This document shows positions 49,152 through 59,435 of a stretch of 64,000 nucleotides of DNA, piece after piece. Each line of letters opens with the position of its first letter. Position 1 is the stretch's first letter. The position numbers were made by a program, and so were the translations under genes. The notes below the pieces were generated by a model, which was not told the DNA's origin, did not search any database, and saw only the letters and a list, made by a program, of their open reading frames with translations. The stretch is from Anthoceros angustus (taxonomy: Eukaryota > Streptophyta > Anthocerotopsida > Anthocerotales > Anthocerotaceae), in assembly GCA_010909165.1 (NCBI GenBank), contig MU008178.1:322369-386368 (forward strand). The letters are read 5' to 3'.

Positions 49152-49484
49152 TCAACTAGAACCGCTAGGATCCCAAAGAGGTCTGGAGCTGGTCTCTCCA
49201 TCACACTGAGCACAATACCACAATCCTTCAGGCACCTCTGTTAATGGCGGAACAAGGCAAAACAGATGAAAGCCTCCGTTACAACCATCACAAAGCAACA
49301 TGAGCTCAGGGTCATCCACCCGTTGACAAACTTGACATGGATAATCACTAGGTGGCACCCAATTCATTTGAATCGTGGGATCCAGATTAGGTAGATGGCA
49401 AGGAGCACAATTGGTCATGTGGTCTTGTATAGTCCGCCATCTGCTCACGGAGCACCAACACAGCCTGGATCGAAGTTCCTTCAC
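49152..49484 (-). pseudogene. Gypsy pol C-terminus: PHD finger
   Basis: A 110-codon frame ends the pol region. A linker with NCAPCHLPNLDPTIQMNWVP precedes a complete PHD finger (49,337-49,206). Its C4HC3 ligands are spaced C-x2-C-x10-C-x2-C-x4-H-x2-C-x14-C-x2-C, with a tryptophan two residues before the penultimate Cys (LWYCAQC). PHD fingers bind histone H3 tails; in a retrotransposon such a reader placed after the integrase could steer integration, as chromodomains do in chromoviruses (inference). A frameshift near 49,500 separates it from the integrase. Confidence 0.88.
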
Positions 49485-49499
49485 ACGCAGAACAAGCGG

Positions 49500-50400
49500 T
49501 TAGTAGAAGGTTCTAATGTCGGCTTTGTCATGAAGATAAACATAATCGCCAACATGGAACTTCCTCATCTTAGGTCGGAAATGCCCACTCCTGGTGTAAG
49601 CATAACGTAAAGAGTCCCGATGTTGAGCAATTTTCAAATTCGCCATCGCCATAGGCATGGCTCTGCGAAACAACACTGCCCTGTCGCCAACAACCTTAGC
49701 CCAAGTGGCTGGATCATCCAGCTGGACCACCTGGTTCATTTCCTTGGCAATGGCAACCGGCGGAACCGGATCTCGTCCAAACAAGAGGAAATACGGTGAA
49801 AAGTGAGCTAGCGAAGCGTGTTTGCTCATACGGTACCCCATAGCCACATATGGCAAAGCCAAATCCCAGTCTGTCTTAGACATCTTGAGCAACAACTTAC
49901 GTAGCCCTTGTTTGATGGTCTGAACAAGTCGTTCAGCCAAACCGTCAGCTTGAGGATGGTCTCTGCTAGTGCGTCGGTGATCGATGAATGCGAAGTCTAA
50001 CAGATCTTGGAATTCTCCCCGGAATTCTGTGCCTTGATCCGTCAAACACTCTGCACAGCTACCAAAGCGACTGAGAACATGCTGCAAGAAGGCCTGAGAA
50101 GTGCTTCTGGATGACTTGTAGAGTGCCACAATTTCGGCCCACTTGGAAAAATGTTCCACCATCACCATCACATACGCGCGAGGCGTCTGGCAAATCTCCT
50201 ATAAGATCACAAGACCATCGTAAAACAAACCCATAATGGGTAATGGGCTGTGCTCACGGCTTGATGTTAAAAGAAGACTTCACCTTTGACCAGACCACCA
50301 CGCACTTGAGCATACATCCCAAACCAATGGAAATGAGGAGACAATAAACTATATGTTCGCTTGACCCCAAAGTGACCCATGTCGAATGAGCACGCATGAC
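49500..50400 (-). pseudogene. Gypsy integrase
   Basis: The zinc-binding region survives as GHFGVKRTYSLLSPHFHWFG in mixed frames at 50,400-50,290. The catalytic core is open from 50,171: VEHFSKWAEIVAL, CLTDQGTEFRGEF with the second Asp, and HPQADGLAERLVQTI with the Glu. The usual C-terminal KFHVGDYVYLHDKAD closes it at about 49,510. The first catalytic Asp would lie upstream of 50,171 in a broken stretch. It is non-functional as read. Confidence 0.9.
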
Positions 50401-50405
50401 CAAAG

Positions 50406-51110
50406 CTACTCGGTCATGTGCGAGCACCAGTGAGCCCGAGACAAGTGCGGATCAAATAGCCATCTTTCCAACGATCGAGCCTCAGATCCGATCTCGTTGA
50501 AGTCTGCAAGTGCAATCAGGAAACAATCCATTTGAAGAAACCGCACAGTATGATCATCTTCCCATATGTCGCGCATGTGCCCGAAATCAGCAGTCGGTTC
50601 TCCATGTCCCACACATAGATTCCGCAAACATGTTGCTGCTGTGTAAGAAACTTGACCCGTGATCTCGTCATGGTCCTGCCTAGCACACGTCTCATCCTCA
50701 TCACAGAGTCGGGGATGTCGAGAAAGCACATCCGCATTCTGGTGTGTGATGCCAGGGCGATGAACGACTTGGAATTCATAATCCTGCAATGTCATTGCCC
50801 ACCTTGCGACCTTGCCACTGAGCTTAGTATTCGTCATAAGCCAACGTAAAGGCTGATGGTCAGTCACCAAAGTAAATGGCCGACCATACAGATAAGGTCT
50901 GAAATGGCAAACAGCCCAGACCGCGGCCAAACACTCCCCTTCATATAGCTAGGATAATTGCTCTCAGCCCTGTTGTTGCTACGTGATGCATAAGCGATAA
51001 CACGCTCATGTCCTTCTTCGTCCAGTTGTGCAAGCACGGCTCCAATACCTAACTGACTCCAATCCGTATGAAGCACAAATGGCTTCTCGAATCGGCGGGC
51101 CATCACCACA
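50406..51110 (-). pseudogene. Gypsy RNase H
   Basis: KPFVLHTDWSQLGIGAVLAQ and HERVIAYASRSNNRAESNYP mark the start of the RNase H domain. A frameshift near 50,930 changes to AAVWAVCHFRPYLYGRPFTL and TDHQPLRWLM. HRPGITHQNADVLSRHPR is the usual end, with the final Asp-bearing NADVLSR motif intact. A linker toward the integrase follows. Confidence 0.92.
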
Positions 51111-52117
51111 TCACTGTTCTTCAACAATTCAAATGCTGTTGGCGTCCTCTCCAATCCCAAATCACGCTTGCAGCAGTTGTTAAGTGGCTTAGCAAGGCTG
51201 CTAAAATCTTGAATGTAAATCCGGTAGTAGTTGCACAATCCCAGATAGGAGCACAATTCCGACACACCAGACGGAACAGGTACCTCTAACACAGCTTGAA
51301 CCTTTGCAGTGTGTGGCATGATACCATTAGGCACAATCCTATGTCCCAAATAGGCGACAGTATCCATGCCCAGCTCACACTTAGCTGGATGACATTTGAG
51401 TCCTACCTTGCGGAGCCTGCAGAATAGATCCTCTAAATGCCTCAAATGAGCCTCAAAATCCTTGCTGTGCACAAGCACATCATCAATATAGCAAAGCGAG
51501 ATGGCTCGGACAATACCTTGTCCATGATACTATGTACAGTGCATTTCAAACCCAAACGGCATAAACAACCATTCCCATAGTAGCGATGAAATGCTGTCTT
51601 TTTATGTCTTCTTCAACCATTGGCACTGGTTGAATCCTTGCAGTCGAGAACAGAAGAATGCTCGTCCGATGCTATCAAATAGCTCCTCTGGTATGGGCAT
51701 CGGATAACGATCTTGAGCCGTCACAGCATTGATCGGTCGATAATCACCACACATGCGTTTCTCTGTCCATAAACCCTGACTGTCCTTCTTAGGAGGAAGA
51801 ACAATTGCAGCTGCATAGTCAGAAGTGGATGGTCGAATCAATCCTGCCTCATACAGTTCCTGACAGCGCTTATCGACTATTTCCCATTCTGCAGGACTGA
51901 GCCTGTAACGACGTCGGTAGATGGGCTCATTAGTTGTCAGCTGCACCCCGAACTTCATAACGTTGCAAGTACCAAGGTCCTTCATCGAAAACGCAAAACA
52001 ATCTTGATATGTTATCAGCAGCTGAAGCAATCGCCGTCGCTGATCATCTGTCAACTGTGGACCCATCTTCCACTGGAAATCAGCCACTTTTAGCCTCGAT
52101 TGCTTCCGATAACGCAA
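51110..52117 (-). pseudogene. Gypsy reverse transcriptase
   Basis: A frame from 52,117 has the entry motif PIYRRRYRLSPAEWEIVDKR, then LIRPSTSDYAAAIVLPPKKD, MCGDYRPINAVTAQDRYPMP and ELFDSIGRAFFCSRLQGF. The frame breaks near 51,600. The catalytic motif CYIDDVLVHSKDF is intact at about 51,496-51,458. LEDLFCRLRKVGLKCHPAKC and YLGHRIVPNGI follow. Motif order and spacing are typical of Ty3/gypsy. It is broken by at least two frameshifts. Confidence 0.92.
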
Positions 52118-52348
52118 CGAGTCGCCAGATCATCATTGAAGCTGAAACGATGATCTCTAAAATGCATACTCCCCTTCCGGTGAAAAGGCGATTCGAAGCT
52201 CGAAAAGGCAGATGAACAGCATCTGGATGACACAAGCGCGATCGCCGACAAAGCCGCAAAACCAGGACCAAAGAAAAGTTGGAAAGCCAACAGAGTCTTG
52301 TGACGAGCTCACAAGATGTAAATCCATGGCACGACCCAGAGCAGCACA

Positions 52349-53240
52349 TCACTGAGCAATAGAAATGCCAGGAGCGGCAGTATCGTGAGTCGCAAACCCC
52401 ATAATGCGTTCCCGCTCTTCAGCAGTGGGTTCCTCCCAACGCCGAGTCTCTGAATGCAGCAATAATCCCGGGCCTTCTCCACGATACGCATAAGACCCTG
52501 GGAAACTAACAAGTGTAGGCAAGGTACGTCGCGGATAACCCACCTCATTGGTAGCAAACCATGGGGCTTTCTCCGGGGCTGTAATTGGTCGAGGAGAGTG
52601 ATAAACTTCGAGCACATCCTGTAATTGACGTTCAGGACGAATAGTATGATGTAAAGACAATACAAGGACTATCAACGGAGCCCAGTTTGTCCAAAAACTG
52701 CGAAGACGATGAGCATAACTGCCTGTCTGCACGGCATCAAAAACCAGAGGCGGGCCCAGAACATGCTGCACCAAATTGGCGTCATGGCGCACACACAGCC
52801 GAGAATCTAGATGTGCAGGAGTGTTTTCCAGCATGTAAACCACCGACGGATTATCTGCTGAAACTCATGCGCGACGAGAGGCAAGAACAACCCGGATCGC
52901 GAATCCGAGGCCATCCCCAAATCCAAGAGAACCCCTGGCATTCCCAACCAGCAACCACAAGGTCCACACGTCCTAAAGCTTGAACATGGGATGATTGAAT
53001 CAGCAAGATATCTTGTGGCAGGGTGGTAAAAGCACAATTGAAAGCGGATAAATTGGGGAAAACGGATGCACAAGCTGCAAACGATGTGCGCAATTGAAAC
53101 CACTAAGCGATTATCACAATAGTAATAACTATGAATACGCAATCCCGCACGTAAGCCTCCAAGCAAATACCTCCAAACAACTCCACCAATACATGCCCCT
53201 CGGCAGGCCACGAAATAGTCGTCGTCACGAGTGAAAGCAA
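52349..53240 (-). pseudogene. Retrotransposon-borne DNA (cytosine-5) methyltransferase
   Basis: Conserved C5-MTase motifs appear in order. Motif I is HVLVELFGGI (about 53,188-53,160), followed after a frameshift by GLRIHSYYYCDN. Motif IV is VDLVVAGWECQGFS, with the catalytic Cys at 52,940-52,938; the usual Pro before Cys is Glu here. Then come RDPGCSCLSSRM-type sequence, motif VI MLENTP (about 52,830), the motif VIII-like AHRLRSFWTN (about 52,710), and a motif IX-like ERERIMGFATHDT (about 52,420). It lies between protease and RT on the same strand, so it belongs to the gypsy polyprotein. C5 methyltransferases transfer methyl groups from SAM to cytosine. At least three frameshifts break it. 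Similar domains in retrotransposons are known from dinoflagellates and charophyte algae. Confidence 0.87.
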
Positions 53241-53475
53241 CTCTGTGCAATCGCCCAAATAGGCCGAGGCCGATCCAGAACCGCGTAAACAAATTCGACA
53301 TGATGTTGAGCCTCAACCGACAACGAGGGTGACCTGACAATCATCTCATCAACAGCAGCGGCACAAGCCTCCACCACTGAGTCAGGGTGCGTCACTTCAT
53401 CGACAGTCTCATCAACCTCTGAAAACAACCATTGCTCATGCCGATCATCCTTGACCAACTGAGGAATACACTGTA

Positions 53476-53990
53476 TCATACAGACATGGCGGCCGGCCAA
53501 CGACACTTCCACATCGTCATTGCAGTGATGCAAATCAAGTGGAATATAGGCCAATCTCTTGCCTCCTTGCCCAATGTCGTCAGAAAAGCTTGCTCGGTCC
53601 AATTATCAATGCTGACCCCAGGTGGGAACAAAAACTCCTGACCCAAAAGTACATCATAATTGGTAGCAGTAGAAACCAGACAACGTAACTCGAGAGTCAC
53701 GCGATCGGCGTCAGTCGAGAGAAATAGAATCGGAAACACCGTCTCACCCTTGACCGCTCCACGCTCCGCTTTGTCACGGATGTTCCAGGGAGAGTTGCGT
53801 AATGCCGATCCCATCAACTGCAATCGAGTGGCCGTAGTCGACCAATAATAAGCGGCGAGCACCGATGTCGAACAACACCATACGAGGTGCAACACCATTG
53901 ATCGTCACATGACCAGCGGTATTGTTCACCAATGCATGATTGACCCGAACTTGCGGCGATTTGTTGGTTGCACCAACGGATTGCCTTGAG
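53476..53990 (-). pseudogene. Gypsy aspartic protease
   Basis: HVTINGVAPRMVLFDIGA (about 53,915-53,860) is the retropepsin active-site region; the usual D-S/T-G-A reads DIGA. TLELRCLVSTATNYDVLLGQ and FLFPPGVSIDNWTEQAFLT follow, the expected second half of the fold. The plus-strand element at 59,440-59,760 has the same blocks (INGFAPRRVLIDTGAQ, YDVLLGADALYKPGV-like), which identifies both as one family. Confidence 0.82.
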
Positions 53991-54098
53991 TGGCAAGGGC
54001 CAAGTGTGAAACCATCACCGGTTTTCCAGCAGCGTGGCTCAATCCAATCCAGCTCACGGTAGCTAGAGCATCACTAGTCTTGCCTCACTCGGCTCTGT

Positions 54099-55300
54099 CT
54101 AACTCGCGGCGTAACATGCACAGAACCGGTGATGTAAAAGGGAAGCAACCCGTGCAGTCCCTATTCCCACCTCCTCAAGAGAAAATAAAGGTACATGCAC
54201 CAGTTTGTGTAGCAATTCCGACTCCTCCCACGTCATGGAAGACAAACGAATAGGTTCACCTCCTTGATCTCTGGCTGACTCACGTCCAGATATGGCTGGC
54301 AAATGGTCTGAACCACGCAATGGCGGAACAGACGCCAAAGGTACAGTGGCAAATGACTTAGGCATGACTGCCCTAGCTTGCTGCAACCTGATACTTTGCC
54401 GTGGGAGCCGAACCTCCGCCGTCATGCTGGCAGCTCCTGACCTAACCAAGAGCAAGGTAAGTCTTCTAGCATACTAGATGTGTGCACAACGTGCTCTCGC
54501 TCCAGAATTTTCTTCGTCTCAGCCATCTTGTGAGCCATGCAAACATGGTAAGGATCCCCATAATCTTCTCCCACACGTACATGCTCTGTGAGAGTCACAA
54601 ACCATAACTCCTGCAAGTTTATCTTTAGACACCACGGAAGCTCCTCCAGCAGCTTGAGCCAAACTAGCGAAGTGTACCCAAGCTGCGTTGTAAGAGCAGC
54701 AAGTAGCTTCAGCATGGGTTACCTTACTAGCATTGGCCACGATCTTCGCTTAAACTTCTCCCGCTTTAATTTGCTCTTGGAAACAGTCCCAGATGTCCGC
54801 CATTATAGTAGGAGACCCAATGGCAATCGGATGCTGAAATTTCACCATCTCCACCCGCCTTTTGCACTCGACGCAGAAACTGAAATGATCGTCACAACAT
54901 GACGCCTTGTGACAAGCAGGTGTGCATAATGACTCCATCACGCATTTGCATGCGAGACAAATGTTCGGTGCTTCCACATCCGTTACACAACGGTGTGAAA
55001 GTAGCAGCAGCTCGCCATCGGGTTTAACCCGTAGGCTTTACCACTCCACGCCGACTCGCCGAGTTACTTTTGCCAAAGAACATGTGCCGATAATGCGAGT
55101 ACGCTTCGAGTGTAAGCATAAGCCGAGAATGCGCCTTTCGCCCGCTTCAAACACCGCTCAAGAGTGTATTGATCTCCGTACTTGTCAACAAGTGAAGTGA
55201 ACAATTGGAAATGAAATAATGGCTGGCTCCAAAGCACTAAGAAACTTTGAGCGCCTCGATCCAACATGCACTTCCTTAGCTTCAGACGACGGAAAGCCAT
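54099..55300 (-). pseudogene. Gypsy gag C-terminal part with a Cys-rich domain
   Basis: LVDKYGDQYTLERCLKRAKG (about 55,185) continues gag. A Cys-rich segment, CLACKCVMESLCTPACHKAS plus CCDDHFSFCVECKRR (54,960-54,850), looks like a zinc-binding module but not a standard CCHC knuckle. YHVCMAHKMAETKKILEREH follows. MTWEESELLHKLVHVPLFSL (about 54,230) matches MAQKLLEMPCFSL at 59,207 in the other element, just upstream of protease in both. Several frameshifts are present. Confidence 0.7.
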
Positions 55301-56296
55301 TTGAACAGCTCCTTTCTTATGTAAACGCAGATAACTCTAATCTTCTGGGGTCTTGAAAGGAAAAGCCTTCTCAAGAATGATAAAGAATTCCTCCACCGGA
55401 TTAGCGTAAGTTGGAACCTCAATGTATTCTTCTATACCTCGCAGCACGCTCTTGGGAGGTCATCGATCACCCCGGAGGTTTCACATTAGGTGACACAGCG
55501 CAGATGGCGGCTTGATGAGCCGACACCGATGCATGCAAATTATTATACGCCACCTGCAAGGCTTGCTGATAAGCAGGATTAGGAGTCACAGATGTAGCCA
55601 GCAATGCAGCTGCATGTGTCTCATATAGATCGAGAGCTCATCTGCCATGTAACCAGGCAGCTGCTCAAACATGTAACGATCTGTAAAAGCTATGCCATGC
55701 TTGAATTTCACACGGCTAGTAAGGAAGTTGAAATAGAGCTTGAAATCACGCAAAGTCTGCGTGCCAGGTCTACCAGAAAACTTATCTGATTTGGCTGGAA
55801 GAGAACCAGTATCAGCCATGATTTCAGAGTCACTCGATTCTGCAGAAGAACCGAGCTCACAAGTCGTGATCTCACCAATGGTGACCAGCCAACATCTGGC
55901 CGTTGAAGATGTCTCTTCAGAACAAGCGCATCTCCCGTCGCAGGTCTTCCACGGATGCTCACTCGTAATCGATCGATTTTGCCGTCCGGCTCTTTTGCGG
56001 TGCGAGCCACATGCTTGAGCACCCTCCTTGAACGTAATTGGTGGTGCCTCACCACTCAGCTCATCCGCGCATCCGTCATGCAAAGAACAATGATCGAAAC
56101 CGATTTCATCCAACAACTTGATTACCACATTCTGTTTCACGACATCGAATCCGGACCCTAACTCAAGGCTTTCTCAAGAACCGTAACAAGGTCCTCGGCT
56201 TGACATCAAGGTGATGACATGCAACTAGGAACATAGCTCGAACCCTAGTTCTTTCTCAAGCACGACATCACACGCCGTCGAGCAGTCTTGAGAGTA
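55301..56296 (-). pseudogene. Gypsy gag N-terminal part and leader
   Basis: The gag start is probably the ATG at 55,819, giving MADTGSLPAKSDKFSGRPGT, DFKLYFNFLTSRVKFKHGIA and YMFEQLPGYMADELSIYM. This is a typical gag fold region (FSG..., then a helical block). Between 55,820 and 56,296 lies the untranslated leader; an open frame continues upstream but its composition looks non-coding. No convincing tRNA primer site was seen beside the right LTR-like repeat. Confidence 0.65.
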
Positions 56297-56783
56297 AAAT
56301 GCCTCATTCAAGCCTATCAGCCGATCAAACGCGGTGAGTTTGAGAGTTCACAATGAGCGACATAGTGCCGCAACCCAAAACCAAGTGTCGACTCGGACAT
56401 CCGCATCGAAATTCCCAAGCAAGCTTTCGGCATTCACTACATAGCCGCCGAGCTCGCCACCTCCGGCTCAAGAGACTCTCAAGACTATCCTAAGCCAAGC
56501 ACGCTTGCCTCTTGTATCCGCGCCTAGTCGCCTTCGCTCGCCGCCCTCCCGCCATGCATCGCCTTCCATCCTTTTCCATGATTGCGTTTCCGGTCTTGTC
56601 ACTCTCACCAGCTCCTGAATCTCCTTGTTATGATCCAAAGAAATCAATCGGTAATTCACCACGACCTTCCCGAAAACTAATGGCTAACAATACATGACAT
56701 TTCTAGATGTCAAGATATTACCATATCCTCTCTCTATGTACATGGACTTGCCTCAACCAATGATCCCGATAATGCGGGACTCC
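56297..56783 (-). repeat. Right LTR-like direct repeat (5' LTR of the minus-strand element)
   Basis: The sequence matches 48,414-48,903 from AAAATGCCTCATTCAA to CCGATAATGCGGGACTC. It lies on the gag side, as the 5' LTR should. Beyond 56,783 the sequence changes directly to minisatellite. Confidence 0.88.
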
Positions 56784-56788
56784 TAAAG

Positions 56789-57170
56789 AGATGGCGATGC
56801 TAGGCGATGCTAGGCGATGCCAGGCGATGCCAGGCGATGCCAGGCGATGCCAGGCGATGCTAGGCGTGCTAGGCGATGCTAGGCGATGCCAGGCGATGCC
56901 AGGTGCCACGCCAGGCCCACGCCAGGCGATGCTAAGCGTGCTAGGCGATGCCAGGCGATGCTAGGCGATGCCAGGCTTACGCCAGGCGATGCCAGGCTTA
57001 CGCCAGGCCCACGCCAGGCGATGCTGGCGATGCCAGGCTTAGGCCACGCCAGGCCCACGCCAGGCGATGCTAGGCGATGCTAAGCGTGCTAGGCGATGCC
57101 AGGCGATGCTAGGCGTGCTAGGCGTGCTAGGCGATGCTAGGCGATGCTAGGCGATGCTGGGCGACGCCTA
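56789..57170 (+). repeat. 10-bp minisatellite AGGCGATGCY, right of the gypsy element
   Basis: AGGCGATGCT and AGGCGATGCC alternate with AGGCGTGCT and AGGCCCACGCC variants over about 380 bp. It shares its words with 47,838-48,233. Confidence 0.95.
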
Positions 57171-57214
57171 GCCTTTTTGGGCAAGTAGACAAGGGACTCT
57201 CAAGTGTACCCAAG

Positions 57215-57418
57215 GCTTGAGGCCTAGGAGGGGACCAAGCCCAAGGCCAAGGAGAGGAGGCGAAGCCAAGTCCAAGGCCAAGGAGAGGAGGAAGAAGTCC
57301 AAGGCCAAGGAGGAGGCGAAGAAGCCCAAGTCCAAGGCCAAGGGAGGCGAAGAAGCCCAAGTCCAAGGCCAAGGAGAGGAGGAGAGGAGGCGAAGAAGCC
57401 CAAGGCCAAGGAGAGGTA
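57215..57418 (+). repeat. Purine-rich tandem repeat (AAGGCCAAGGAGAGGAGGCG words)
   Basis: CCCAAGTCCAAGGCCAAGGA and GAGGAGGCGAAGAAG repeat with irregular spacing. The plus frame would be Lys/Pro/Ser-rich. It may be a low-complexity part of an element's leader or gag; nothing identifies it as a gene. Confidence 0.85.
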
Positions 57419-57660
57419 TGTCATCCATTTGATTTCACTTTCAAAACTCCAATAAGTGTCATCATCCACCATCCAGTAATCGATCCACCCCATCGTACCG
57501 ATCCACCGCTTAACTGTTCTTATGCCTTTGCTATCCAACTCACCAGCTCACATTTTTGACCAAATGTAGCCTGCAGAGTATTTGTATGCAATTTTAACAT
57601 GCATAGATACTTAGAGGTTTCACTAATCACGATCTAAGATAGCGGGTGTTAACCTTGATT
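57419..57660. other. Unassigned stretch between repeat and gag-like sequence
   Basis: No gene is recognisable in these 240 bp. Nothing LTR-like was found that recurs elsewhere in the window. Confidence 0.4.
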
Positions 57661-58640
57661 AAGGGTTTGATCTAGCCACTAACCGCCTGGAGTGCATGCC
57701 CGACACACTCGATCCGGACGGAGCTACCAACCAAAGAAGTCCATCGAGCGAATTCAAGTCCCGACCAAGAGAGAAGTGCGAACACCTCGATTTTGGTACC
57801 AAAGGACACGGAGGAACCCAACACCCAATCAACAATCTTTGAAGGATCCGTGAGTGGCAACACACAAGACACGTTAGCTGCCGGACAACTGCCAATGAGG
57901 AGGACTTGTCTTGGAGTCGCCAAGATGGGAGGAGACAAGGATCGAATGGAGTTGTTCATGACGGCACCTTGCACCGGAGGACTTCATCGAGAAGTACGGT
58001 GCGTGTGGAGATGGAATTGAAGACCGGATACACGAAGCGATACTTCCATCCAAATGCAAGTACTTGGGGATGAAGCATTGGCGCTATCGCGAGCACAAGG
58101 CGAGGTTGTTGAGCACATCCGGAGGACCGGAGTAGCAAGCTCGAGGAACCAAGAAAGCAAGGCACCAAGTGGGCACGATCCCATCAAGAGATGTTGACAT
58201 CTTCCTACCGGAGTTTCGCAAGCACGGATGAGAAGATCTCGCACACTTCAAGATGAAGTCAGCGAGACCAAGATGGCTTATCAAGAATCGCTGGTACGTG
58301 ACACCAAGATCATGAGTGACCGATCGGGCGCAGAGAAGTACTTGCAGCATTGCCATATGCGCATATGAAGGTGCAACAAGCGTGCAAAGGGCAACACTAC
58401 ACCCTCAAGGAAGTGTACGAGATGGTGACAAGATAGGGCCCGGCCGACACTTTCTCTCGTCTTGCAAGTGATTACTCCAAAGACAAGTAGGAGTGGTGGA
58501 CGACATGACCGACGCGGAGGTCAGAGTGGAGGAGCTCGGCGAGACAAGCCAGCCCACACAGCCCAAGTGACGAGCCCCTGCGTGAGGTGCCGAGGGACGG
58601 ACCATTCCCTCATGAGTGCGAGCATGCATCTGGAGGAGTC
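57661..58640 (+). pseudogene. Gag-like region with CCHC zinc knuckle
   Basis: The coding character of 57,661-58,500 is weak and broken by frameshifts, so I cannot identify it beyond its position. At 58,579-58,626 CVRCRGTDHS is followed, one frame over, by PHECEHA. Together these make the C-x2-C-x4-H-x4-C spacing of a retroviral-type nucleocapsid knuckle. Confidence 0.6.
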
Positions 58641-58680
58641 AAGGGTGAGGAGCCATGCCCTAGTGGGAGGTACGGCACAA

Positions 58681-59435
58681 TGAAGCGCATGTTGGGAGAA
58701 GCATCCGAATTGCGCTCACGGGTTATCGAAAGCAACCCCGCCAATGCATCTGCCAACCTCATCCACAAAATCAAAAAGAGCAAAGGCGCCTGGAGGAGGC
58801 ACCGCAAGTCCCGTGGACAAAAGAAACGGGAAGCATCAAAGAAGACGATGGACATTTGGCACGCCGCAAAGGAGAAGGAGGGGAGAGGAGGCGAAGATCA
58901 AGGAGAGCAGCTCATCATCGAGGACGAAGAAGATGAGCACAAGCTTGGATACATGGCGATCGTGACCGATCCAAGGGCAGGGAAGAAACCTCCGCGACGA
59001 GAGAAGATAGCTCGAGGAAGAAGAGGATGTCTTGACACCGCAGGGAAGACACGGAAGGAAGCTTCGGATCCTCTTCCCGAACCTATGCCAAGATGCCAAA
59101 GTCGTTTGAGCCATTGCCAACAGGAGCAACTGGGAGCAACATCAAAGTCCAGAGTGGGCGATGTGGAGAAACCCATGCGCAGATTGTTGACGGAGACGAT
59201 GGCACAAAAGCTTCTGGAGATGCCATGTTTCAGCCTACAAGACATGGGGTTGAGCGTGAAGGAAGTCAGGGGTTTGACTCGGATGTTGACAACCCTTGAA
59301 GACGAAGCAAGTGTCCAAGATTTGCCACAGCAGGTAGCAATGATGTCATTGCGACCTCAACCAAGCATCTCGCGTGGAGAAGGAATGTCGCACGAGTGGG
59401 GTGGCTTTGGTCAACAATCGGGAGAGGCACATTGA
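58681..59435 (+). pseudogene. Gag-pol spacer upstream of protease
   Basis: A 282-codon open frame covers 58,587-59,435 and the clear part begins near MKRMLGEASELRSRVI. It has basic (GAWRRHRKSRGQKKREASKK) and acidic (EQLIIEDEEDEHKLG) stretches. MAQKLLEMPCFSLQDMGLSV (from 59,207) matches the segment just upstream of protease in the minus-strand element. It is one of the longest undisturbed frames of the window. Confidence 0.6.

Larger units (their letters stand above)
48240..56783 (-). mobile_element. Degenerate Ty3/gypsy retrotransposon encoding a C5 methyltransferase and a PHD finger
   Basis: Reading on the minus strand, the order is gag, Cys-rich domain, aspartic protease, DNA cytosine-C5 methyltransferase, reverse transcriptase, RNase H, integrase, PHD finger. 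RT-RH-INT order is that of Ty3/gypsy. Direct repeats of about 490 bp bound it and are the likely LTRs. All domains are recognisable but broken by frameshifts and stops. Terminal dinucleotides, primer binding site and target-site duplication could not be settled. Minisatellites of the same word type lie just outside both ends. Confidence 0.88.

Noticed and set aside
52851-53340. Host DNA methyltransferase gene (CMT/DRM type)
   Set aside because: The MTase blocks are sandwiched between gypsy protease and RT on the same strand, and the second copy also follows a gypsy protease. There is no chromodomain, BAH or UBA sequence.
52009-56161. Plus-strand open frames across the minus-strand gypsy element
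   Set aside because: They have no domains and lie opposite recognisable gag-pol frames. They are antisense shadows.
57217-57432. Lys/Pro-rich open frame as a histone-like protein
   Set aside because: It is a simple tandem repeat with irregular units and has no globular domain.
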